From: CAVXNB01 sp963763085
GTDB taxonomy: Bacteria; Actinomycetota; Acidimicrobiia; Acidimicrobiales; Bog-793
Assembly (NCBI GenBank): GCA_963763085.1
Contig: CAVXNB010000004.1
Location: 1,302,001 to 1,366,000, forward strand
Length of the DNA: 64,000 nucleotides
Direction: 5' to 3'
Part shown: positions 57,851-64,000 of the stretch, piece after piece
How positions within the stretch are numbered: position 1 is the stretch's first letter
Layout of the letters: every line of letters begins with the position of its first letter
Notes under the pieces: generated by a model
The model's database searches: none
Seen by the model: the letters and a program-made list of their open reading frames with translations, nothing else
What the model was told of the DNA's origin: nothing
Program-made: the position numbers and the translations under genes

Positions 57851-59254
57851 GTGATGTCCCTTCTCTCGCCGTCAGGTTTTCCGATCGCGATGGCTCAGCC
57901 CGGGCCACGACTTCAAGCTGAGGTCGCTCCCCGCGAGCGCCGCCCCTCCTTCATTCTCGGGATCGACCTCGGCGAGCTGCGGGACTACACCGCGCTGGTT
58001 GTGCTGGAGGTGAAGAACGGAGATCCCCCGACCTACGACTGTCGCCACATCGAACGGATTCCGCTCGGCACCGGCTACCCCGAGCAGGTCGAGCACATCG
58101 CCCGGTTGGAGAGGTCTCTTCGAGCCATGGGCAACGTTCGGATCGCGGTCGACGCGACCGGCGTCGGTCGTCCGGTCATCGAGATGTTGCGCCCCGTCGT
58201 CGGCAAGCTGAACGCGATCACCTTGACCGGCGGAGACGCCGTCTCAGAAAGCGAAGGACGGGAGTATCGGGCACCGAAGAGAGACGTAGTCGCAGCCACC
58301 AAGGTGCTGCTCCAGTGTGGGCGTCTACGGATCGCAGAAGCCCTCGCGCTCTCCCCGGCGCTCGTCGACGAACTGCTGGCCTTCGAGGCTCGCATCTCGC
58401 CGCGCGGTCACGAGAGCTACGCAGCCGGACGCGACGGTGAGCACGACGACCTCGTTCTTGCCCTTGCACTAGCCGGTATGGCTTGCGGAGCACGACCGCA
58501 GAGTCAGGTTGCTGGTGTGATCCCACCCAGCTCGTCCCGCCGACCGACCTCCGGGGCACGGTTCATGTGCAGCGCTACGAAGCCGTTCGACGGTTCGGTC
58601 TCGGGGCCGGGCGAAGTCGCGGCGCTGGTCGCCGCTGTCACGGTAGCTTCAGGACCGATGGTCACCCACTCGAAGGATTCTTCTGAGGCAGGCGACGAGC
58701 CTGAGACGGCTCAACAGACCTATCACCGGATGCTCCGCGACTGGATGGCACCGGCCCTTCGTCAGATGGGCTTCAAGGGAAGCGGCCAGAGGTTCAGCCG
58801 CCCAGACGACACCTATGAGTGCCGCTTCTGTTTCCAAAAGAGTAGGTGGAGCACACCACAGATGGTGTCTTTCTCGGCAAGGTTCGATGTACTCCAGAGA
58901 CCGACGTTTGAAGCCTTCCGTGAAACACTCCGCGAAGCTGACACGGAGCACGGCGTTCGACTAGTTCGCCCAGCAGGCATATACGGTCTGAGCCTTGAAA
59001 CTCTCATTCGGGATCGCGACCATCCTCGGGACAACCGTAGCTTCGACGAACTCAACGACGCACCCAACTGGTGGGAGATGCCGGAAGGGTCACCCATCTC
59101 CTCCAGGTTTGGCTGGTGGGAGCTGCCGGCGGGTGGACCAATCGAGCCGCTGGCACACACGGTCATCGAGGCGATCAGGGAACTCGCCTTGCCCGCCATC
59201 CAACGCGAACTGGCGCGACCCCTTGACGCCAAGTGGGCACCTGAGCCCAGCTAG
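57851..59254 (+). CDS. Chimeric protein: terminase-type nuclease domain joined to a DUF4304-like domain
   Basis: This 467-residue open frame has two unrelated halves. Residues 34-215 look like the RNase H-fold nuclease of phage large terminases: ILGIDLGELRDYTALVVLE with D39, RIAVDATGVGRPVIEML with D101, and GEHDDLVLALALAG with D199/D200. The ATPase half of a terminase is missing. Residues about 285-465 (MLRDWMAPALRQMGFKGSGQ, then WSTPQMVSFSARFDVL) resemble DUF4304. ATG 58658 (residue 270) could start the second half separately, but no stop divides them. It probably arose by deletion or fusion in a prophage remnant. Confidence 0.7.
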   Translation: MMSLLSPSGFPIAMAQPGPRLQAEVAPRERRPSFILGIDLGELRDYTALVVLEVKNGDPPTYDCRHIERIPLGTGYPEQVEHIARLERSLRAMGNVRIAVDATGVGRPVIEMLRPVVGKLNAITLTGGDAVSESEGREYRAPKRDVVAATKVLLQCGRLRIAEALALSPALVDELLAFEARISPRGHESYAAGRDGEHDDLVLALALAGMACGARPQSQVAGVIPPSSSRRPTSGARFMCSATKPFDGSVSGPGEVAALVAAVTVASGPMVTHSKDSSEAGDEPETAQQTYHRMLRDWMAPALRQMGFKGSGQRFSRPDDTYECRFCFQKSRWSTPQMVSFSARFDVLQRPTFEAFRETLREADTEHGVRLVRPAGIYGLSLETLIRDRDHPRDNRSFDELNDAPNWWEMPEGSPISSRFGWWELPAGGPIEPLAHTVIEAIRELALPAIQRELARPLDAKWAPEPS

Positions 59255-59531
59255 TCTGCCGACTCGTTCCAATGGGGATGATAGTCATGATCGACTCCGA
59301 TGGGATGGCCGTCACGACCGCGATGGTGCACGGGTCGCACGGTGCCATGGGATTGGACTGAAGGCCGTGATGGGCGGGAACGGCATGATGACGACCGGGA
59401 CCTGCGAGCCGCCGACCGAACACCTGGCGGTCTCGGGACCTGGCGAATCAGCCGGTCGTTCGGCACCTTGATATTCGCAAGTAGCACAATCGCTGGGCGC
59501 TCTCAAAGTAAGTCCGGTGTTGGGGCCGGAC
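59255..59531. other. Intergenic region without a convincing gene
   Basis: Only short open frames occur here, for example a 24-codon one at 59287. I see no RNA gene, repeat or clear promoter. It lies between the converging chimera and XRE genes. Confidence 0.4.
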
Positions 59532-60290
59532 CTAGCTGTCATGACGGTCAGGTTCGTCGGCGTGGAAGGCGCGTGCGACGATGAACCTTGCGTGTTCCAG
59601 CATTTGGCCGCTGACCATCACCCAACCCTCGTCACCCTTCGTTGCCGCCTGGGCTTCATATTCCTCGATGGCGTGACCCTCAAAGACCGCGGCCAGGCTG
59701 AGCCACTCTCGCAACGTTAGGTTGAGGTCGGCTTGCGGCACATATGACTCGGCATCGCGGAGTCGCTCAATATTGATACCGCTTGCTTCTGCCAATTCTT
59801 CGAGCGACAGCCCGGCAGCGGTGCGAGTGTTCCGAAGGTCCGCGGCGTCGATGCTGGCAAGAACTCTCTTGTGTACGTCATCGTAGTCGGGGTGCTCGGT
59901 CAGGTCCGGGTAGCCATCGCCCCACCACCACAGGCCGTCGTCATCTTCTACGAGAAGGTCGTACTGGCGACCGAGCGGCTCTCCCATTTCGCACCAGGCA
60001 ATCCACCCGGCGAGCCACTCGTCAAGGTCGTCGCTCGGACTTAGCAAGACCGGCCATCGGTCCAGCCGACGGCGCAGCCCCGTTCGTTCTGGCCAGAAGG
60101 CGTGCTCGTAGACGGCGAGCAGGACTGGCACACCGTCGGGGTCCGTATCAAGGCTGGCGTCAATCAGACGCACAGGTTCCAGCGTGGGTCGCCCTTCTCG
60201 GAAGTGCCGACGCAACGCCGCAAGGACACGTTCACCCCAATCCGGGGCGGTGACTGCCGCCTTCCACTCGTCTTCCGACGGCCAGTCCAC
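59532..60290 (-). CDS. XRE-type HTH protein with novel N-terminal domain
   Basis: This 252-residue protein has a helix-turn-helix near residues 152-185 (LRNTRTAAGLSLEELAEASG followed by INIERLRDAESYV). The N-terminal 145 residues are Trp- and Asp-rich (WLAGWIAWCEMGEP, GLWWWGDGYPDL) and unknown to me. The C-terminal 60 residues are also unassigned. It may be the regulator of a toxin-antitoxin or phage-type unit, but no partner is evident. It converges with the terminase chimera gene. Confidence 0.72.
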   Translation of the reverse strand: MDWPSEDEWKAAVTAPDWGERVLAALRRHFREGRPTLEPVRLIDASLDTDPDGVPVLLAVYEHAFWPERTGLRRRLDRWPVLLSPSDDLDEWLAGWIAWCEMGEPLGRQYDLLVEDDDGLWWWGDGYPDLTEHPDYDDVHKRVLASIDAADLRNTRTAAGLSLEELAEASGINIERLRDAESYVPQADLNLTLREWLSLAAVFEGHAIEEYEAQAATKGDEGWVMVSGQMLEHARFIVARAFHADEPDRHDS

Positions 60291-60527
60291 TCATCCATTC
60301 TGCCGGACCATCTGTCAGGCAACATGGAGCCATGGCCGCACATCCCCTCACCCGTGGGGAAATTACCGAGCTTGCCGGCCGGCTCGGGGGCGCCTCTTGG
60401 AAATGGTGGACGCCCGACCCGCTGTGAGCGTCTGCACGGTGCATGATGATGACCGGTGGTAGGCAAAACCCTGAGCAGCGTTACGACGACGGCGGCAGCA
60501 CCCGACCACCCTGTCGGCGAAGACGCC

Positions 60528-60716
60528 ATGAGGCGGCTCGGATGGCCAGTCGCCTGCGCGTGGCTTGTCCTGGTGGCCGGTGTGGAATTTCTCTTGAGCT
60601 ACTTCTTGCCTCAGGTAGGTGAGCCGATTGATGTCCCGGCCGCAGTAGCGGGAAGGAAATATCGTCAATCGTGCCTTCCGGCCATTGAACCCGGTGGTTC
60701 GGCGACGGGCGCATGA
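60528..60716 (+). CDS. Possible small membrane protein
   Basis: This 62-codon frame encodes one hydrophobic helix (GWPVACAWLVLVAGVEFLLS) after a short basic start. There is no clear ribosome-binding site and no family that I recognise. It lies in an 830-base stretch (60291-61120) with no convincing larger gene, so it may be chance. Confidence 0.25.
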   Translation: MRRLGWPVACAWLVLVAGVEFLLSYFLPQVGEPIDVPAAVAGRKYRQSCLPAIEPGGSATGA

Positions 60717-60811
60717 ACAGGGGAACCTGGACGGCTCAGGCGGCAGGGTCCCGACTGAGCACTTTGCCAAACGGCTCTCCAACGTCGGGGAGGGGGCCGT
60801 CGAACCAGGAA

Positions 60812-60843
60812 AACCTCTTATATATAACCCAAATTAAGAGGTT
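60812..60843. repeat. AT-rich inverted repeat AACCTCTTA/TAAGAGGTT
   Basis: Perfect 9-bp arms (60812-60820 and 60835-60843) frame a 14-base AT-rich loop (TATATAACCCAAAT). This is the most AT-rich spot in an otherwise GC-rich gap from 60717 to 61120, in which I see no credible gene. It could be a promoter/operator or an old recombination site. Confidence 0.6.
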
Positions 60844-61120
60844 CTCCGGGCTTCGGCTACTGAACAGCGAGGCGTACTACCCGCGTCGGTCGGCTCCGGT
60901 CACCCGTCGAATCAACTTGCCGACGAAGGTCGCCATGCCCATCGCCGCCCCGTACGGCGTCATGGTCGAATACTCGTCCGGCGTGTCAGCAACTCGCAGC
61001 GGTGTTCCGTCGTCGGATGCAGGAGCCTTCAATGGGCGAGGCGGCTTCCGACCACGAACTCCTTCCGAACCCACACACTCAGTATGCACGAAAGGGCTGC
61101 TGGCGGTTCGCGGCCATCCC

Positions 61121-61873
61121 TCAAGTAGGACCCGTGGGTACCGCCGGGAGGACGAACGTGCTCGCCGGTACCGCTCTTGAGATGCGCGTCAGGACGAGTT
61201 CCTTCACGCCAGACTGTGACGAGCGACTGTCGGACGTGAAGTAGGCGAACTGCCCGGTGGGGACGACACACCAGGTGTCACCCGCCTCACCGCCTCTGCT
61301 CAGGGCCAGGCATGTCATCCGCGTGTGGTCGATGACTCGCGAGTACAGGTCCACTGAGGAAGCCCGGACACCGACCAGCCCGTTCGCCAAGAGGTATCTG
61401 AGAAAAATCGGAGGGTAGTTGAGCGTGTGGAGGAACCAGCCACCACCGCTCATATTCATGCCCTCCTGTAGCTCATCGCATTGCCAACCCGGTCCGATGT
61501 TGGAGCAGGTGACCACCCGCCCTGACTTCAGGAGGAACTCGCGCCAGTTAGACCCGGATACGCTCCACTCGCCCGACCGCTGAGCTACTACGACCACCGC
61601 TGACGACGGCTGATGCTGCCGCTTCGGATAGGTCTCCTGATAGGTCGCGGAGAACGTCGAACCCAATCCCTTCTCCACCAAGCTCTGGAAACGTCTCACG
61701 CCGGGCGTGCTGGACGCGAGAACGGCTGGGACGGTGGTGGCCGTGGTCTGGGGACCTGTGGTTGGAGTAGATGTGGTCGTGCTGGCGGCTCCACTGCCGG
61801 AGTTGGTGCAGGCGCCAAGAACCACTGACAAAACACCGGCCAGCGCACAGGCGAGAGCACGGCGGCGGAGCAT
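61121..61873 (-). CDS. Secreted lipoprotein of unknown function
   Basis: This 250-residue protein has a basic start, a hydrophobic stretch and the lipobox VLGAC (Cys at about 22), then a Thr/Ser/Pro linker to about residue 55. The globular part (VRRFQSLVEKGLGSTFSATY in part) contains four further cysteines (VTCSN, WQCDE, MTCLA, DTWCV) that could form two disulfides outside the cell. I recognise no named family. It is 82 bases downstream of another lipoprotein gene on the same strand. Confidence 0.78.
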   Translation of the reverse strand: MLRRRALACALAGVLSVVLGACTNSGSGAASTTTSTPTTGPQTTATTVPAVLASSTPGVRRFQSLVEKGLGSTFSATYQETYPKRQHQPSSAVVVVAQRSGEWSVSGSNWREFLLKSGRVVTCSNIGPGWQCDELQEGMNMSGGGWFLHTLNYPPIFLRYLLANGLVGVRASSVDLYSRVIDHTRMTCLALSRGGEAGDTWCVVPTGQFAYFTSDSRSSQSGVKELVLTRISRAVPASTFVLPAVPTGPT

Positions 61874-61955
61874 GGCCGATTTCTACACCTTGTGCCGGGC
61901 GCTGGGGCCGCGAGGCGTCAGACGCCAATCCCCCGGCTCACCGGCTTGCCGCTGA

Positions 61956-62750
61956 CTAAGGGCGCAGGCCATCCGCAATCGCGAGCAACTGCCGAGTGGT
62001 GAGCACCCTCTCGCGCGGGCCGTTCAAAGAAGTCATGAGCATAAAGGTGTAGCCGTCGGCGTCCCAAGTGAGCACACGAAGGAAGACGCCCAGCGGCCCG
62101 GATGCCGCTGCCACTTGCAGTGACGCACGGTGACGATTGACGCTCGGATGCGCCACCACTGGCGAGCCGAGCTTCGCGTCGAACGCCCCGTGTCCAATGG
62201 CCTGAGTCACCGTGAGGGTTGCGAGCGGAAAAGCCGGTTTGGTGTAGGGGCACCACCGCGCAGCGGCTACATAGCTTCCCGCCCCGAACCCCCCACTGGG
62301 GGAGTCGCCGCCGAGGACACAACCTGGTGGCAACACGGTGAGTCTGGCTAACAGCCTGGCGTCGAAGTAAGAGATGGCGTTGCCCGAGGATGCTTGGACG
62401 AGCTTTCGCCGACCCAGAGGCGCAGGAAGCTTTGTCTGCACACTCAGGACTTCCTGGCCGAAGTCGAACAAGCAAAACTCGTTGGGCTGAGCCACGAGGG
62501 GGGCGACCAAGGCCAGCGTGACCCGATTCGGGTAGGAGCGGGCGCGCAGGCTTGGGTCATGGCCGCACTCAACTTGCGCATCGGTGGTGATGGTGCGTCC
62601 ATCGGCGCTGAGCAAGACGGGACCCGTCACCGGAGAAGTCAGGGCAGGCCCGGTCTGGGTGGTCGGAGGAATGCTCTGGCCAGGACTGCACGCCGAGACG
62701 ACCAATGCCAAGACCACAAGTACGAGGACGCGCAGCCTCACGGTGGGCAT
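61956..62750 (-). CDS. Secreted lipoprotein of unknown function
   Basis: This 264-residue protein has a lipobox VVSAC preceded by a strong hydrophobic segment (VLVLVVLALV), then a Pro/Thr-rich stretch. ATG 62750 is chosen so that the signal peptide has normal length; the frame is open upstream to a TTG at 62831. The mature part has several Cys (VECGHD, EFCLFDFG, GCVLGG, RWCPY) and no family that I recognise. It lies downstream of the broken propeller gene. Confidence 0.75.
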   Translation of the reverse strand: MPTVRLRVLVLVVLALVVSACSPGQSIPPTTQTGPALTSPVTGPVLLSADGRTITTDAQVECGHDPSLRARSYPNRVTLALVAPLVAQPNEFCLFDFGQEVLSVQTKLPAPLGRRKLVQASSGNAISYFDARLLARLTVLPPGCVLGGDSPSGGFGAGSYVAAARWCPYTKPAFPLATLTVTQAIGHGAFDAKLGSPVVAHPSVNRHRASLQVAAASGPLGVFLRVLTWDADGYTFMLMTSLNGPRERVLTTRQLLAIADGLRP

Positions 62751-62827
62751 TGTCCCATGAAACCTTGACGGGAGTACCTCGCCCACAGGGCGCGAGGTCC
62801 GCGTCAACCGGGGCTTGTGCCCACGTA

Positions 62828-63484
62828 TCAACTCCTTGGGGGGGAAGCGCTGGCCTTTGAGGCGATCACTATCGCGGACAGTCCAGGTGTAACTCGGATG
62901 GGCTTGCCCACGGCACCGGTCCCGACGGAAATGGGCAACACGACGCCTTCGCTCCTAACCAGCATGTAGTCGGTCTTACCGTTCGGCGTCGTGGCGACAG
63001 TCGTGGCGCAGCCTCAGTCCACCAACCTGGTGACGAGGACCCTCACGGGGCTGCCAGCGGTGTTAGTGCCAACGCTGATGGGCACGACCGTGACCGAGGC
63101 GGTGGTGCCACTGTCACGACCGACGTAGACCGTTGAGCCATCAAGGGCGACGCCTATGTACTGAGCAACCCTTTTGCCAACGTTGATGGGTCTGCCAGCG
63201 ATGTTTGTGGCCGTGTTGATTGGTGTCACGGTGCCTGAGTCGGAGTTGAGCACGTAGGCCACTAAGGTCCCGAACCGTTCCGCAGGGGCCGTGCTCGTTG
63301 GTGACGAAACGCCGGGGTGCCGCGCTCGGGAACTCGGCCCGCTGGCAACCGCGTAGGTGACACCGCTCACGACCATCGCGACGATCACGATGCTGCCCAC
63401 CCACAATCGACGTTTCCGTTGGCGCTGGCGGGCTTCTTCGATGAGCGCCTCGGCGTCTGGGTGAACGGGTTCAAGAACCTTCAT
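62828..63484 (-). pseudogene. Membrane-anchored YVTN-type propeller protein interrupted by an in-frame TGA
   Basis: ATG 63484 starts a protein with a charged N-terminus (HPDAEALIEEARQRQRKRR), one helix (LWVGSIVIVAMVVSGVTYAVA) and YVTN-like beta-propeller repeats (VAYVLNSDSGTVTPINTATN, then TVVPISVGTNTAGSPVRV). A TGA at 63016-63014 stops it after 156 residues. The same frame then continues with another matching repeat (VVLPISVGTGAVGKPIRV) to a TGA at 62830-62828. Even with read-through it is far shorter than a full propeller. It overlaps the upstream gene by 4 bases. Confidence 0.72.
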
Positions 63485-64000
63485 GGCCGTCCTATGAGAC
63501 TCTTTGCCGTCGTCCAGCTACGGCCTCCGTTGGTGGTTCGAACGATGAAAGGGCCAGCAGCGGCCCAGCAGTACTGGGAGCCGACGCACGCGATACCGCC
63601 AGCGCCAGGTCCGAATGACAGACTCCCGGCGTTAGCCATCATGACCCAGACCCGCCCTCCGTCAAAGGTTGCGAACGCGCCCGAGAACTGGGAGAGCAGC
63701 ACGGCGTGCTGAGGCGAGGTCGCCGCGAGCATGAACGCGTACCCTGTCGTGGAAACCTTGCCGATGGACGTTCCCTTCCGACCCAGGAAGGACCTGCTTG
63801 CGAGTTTCCAGGTCGCCCCGCTGTTGAGCGAGCGGTAAATCCATTTCAATTGCTGTCCCGCACCCATCATGAAGGTGCAAACCGCCCAGATGTCCGAAGG
63901 TCGGTCGGCGGCGATGAGTGACGGCGTACAGGCAAAGGCCAACCTGCGTTGCTCCCATGTCGCGCCACCGTTCTTGGAAAAGAACAGAGCGTGACAGCCC
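63481..64000 (-). CDS. Sialidase/BNR-like repeat protein, C-terminal part (gene continues past window end)
   Basis: The frame is open from the right edge to a TGA at 63483-63481, giving about 173 residues. It contains Asp-box-like repeats: SKNGGATWEQRRLAFACTPS, SLNSGATWKLASRS, TFDGGRVWVMMANAG and TTNGGRSWTTAKS, with paired Cys in IACVGSQYC as in the 14-repeat protein at 31138-33222. The N-terminus and any signal peptide are outside the window. Its stop overlaps the ATG of the broken propeller gene (ATGA). Confidence 0.78.
   Translation of the reverse strand, partial: GCHALFFSKNGGATWEQRRLAFACTPSLIAADRPSDIWAVCTFMMGAGQQLKWIYRSLNSGATWKLASRSFLGRKGTSIGKVSTTGYAFMLAATSPQHAVLLSQFSGAFATFDGGRVWVMMANAGSLSFGPGAGGIACVGSQYCWAAAGPFIVRTTNGGRSWTTAKSLIGRP

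Noticed and set aside
60713..61180. 155-codon plus-strand open frame
   Set aside because: It spans the AT-rich hairpin, has no ribosome-binding site or domain, overlaps the 3' end of the lipoprotein gene and has atypical composition.
63014..63016. TGA as a selenocysteine codon
   Set aside because: The position follows a propeller repeat with no redox motif, and there is no evident SECIS-like hairpin or selenoprotein family match; a nonsense change is simpler.

Overview
The window looks like chromosomal DNA of a high-GC actinobacterium, possibly an uncultured Acidimicrobiia-type lineage. The pointers are a fused PafBC-like WYL regulator, an HU protein with a long Lys/Ala/Pro tail, a CofC homologue (coenzyme F420 synthesis), Thr-rich lipoproteins with DUF4232-type domains, abundant GTG/TTG starts, and long spurious ORFs opposite real genes. 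No rRNA, CRISPR array or plasmid origin was seen. One tRNA, tRNA-Val(UAC), lies at 57635-57708.

Region 1 (1-18576) is a catabolic island. A GntR regulator (partial) diverges from a plus-strand operon encoding a membrane-tethered molybdenum hydroxylase of the xanthine oxidase/CoxMSL type with a CoxG-like protein, a RidA-fold protein, a luciferase-like flavin monooxygenase, a nitroreductase and a small unknown protein. A minus-strand block converges on it. That block encodes a molbindin, a MetE-C-like enzyme, an amidohydrolase, a second RidA-fold protein, an alpha/beta hydrolase, a split PEP-synthase-like pair sized like phenylphosphate synthase PpsA/PpsB with an HD protein between, a DUF1116 (AllG-like) protein, a NicX-like ring-cleaving dioxygenase and a YhfZ-like regulator. 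Together they read as a degradation route for an N-heterocyclic or aromatic compound that I cannot match to a described pathway.

Region 2 (18577-20355) is an IS110-family element. The transposase is frameshifted, but upstream of it lies a clear candidate bridge RNA: an 11-bp closing stem, an apical hairpin, a 10-nt guide identical to the flanking target, and a 7-nt guide identical to the element's own end. The target is a palindromic repeat present in three copies in this window (20193, 35538, 42757). This is the most interesting structure in the window.

Region 3 (20356-34900) holds membrane and accessory genes: DUF1003, three MFS exporters, a DUF998-like protein, a YgjP-like metallopeptidase, a YihY/BrkB protein overlapping a glutamate decarboxylase tail to tail, a universal stress protein, a collagen-repeat protein coupled to a 14-repeat propeller-like protein, and an Ada-AlkA fusion followed by ogt.

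Region 4 (35440-44400) has a three-gene cytochrome-b-like membrane operon, the PafBC fusion, and a decayed conjugation module: a frameshifted MobF relaxase with a degenerate helicase, and a coupling-protein ATPase without membrane segments.

Region 5 (44479-57537) is mostly housekeeping: acyl-CoA ligase, HU, PIG-L deacetylase, cofC, gpsA, GH38 mannosidase, rnhB, acyl-CoA dehydrogenase, glutamate dehydrogenase, an MFS exporter and a DUF4232-like lipoprotein.

Region 6 (57635-64000), downstream of tRNA-Val, has lower coding density and looks like an accessory island: a terminase-nuclease/DUF4304-like chimera, an XRE-type protein, two lipoproteins, a beta-propeller gene broken by an in-frame TGA, and the end of another propeller gene that runs off the window. 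Family assignments come from reading motifs by eye; no database search was run.
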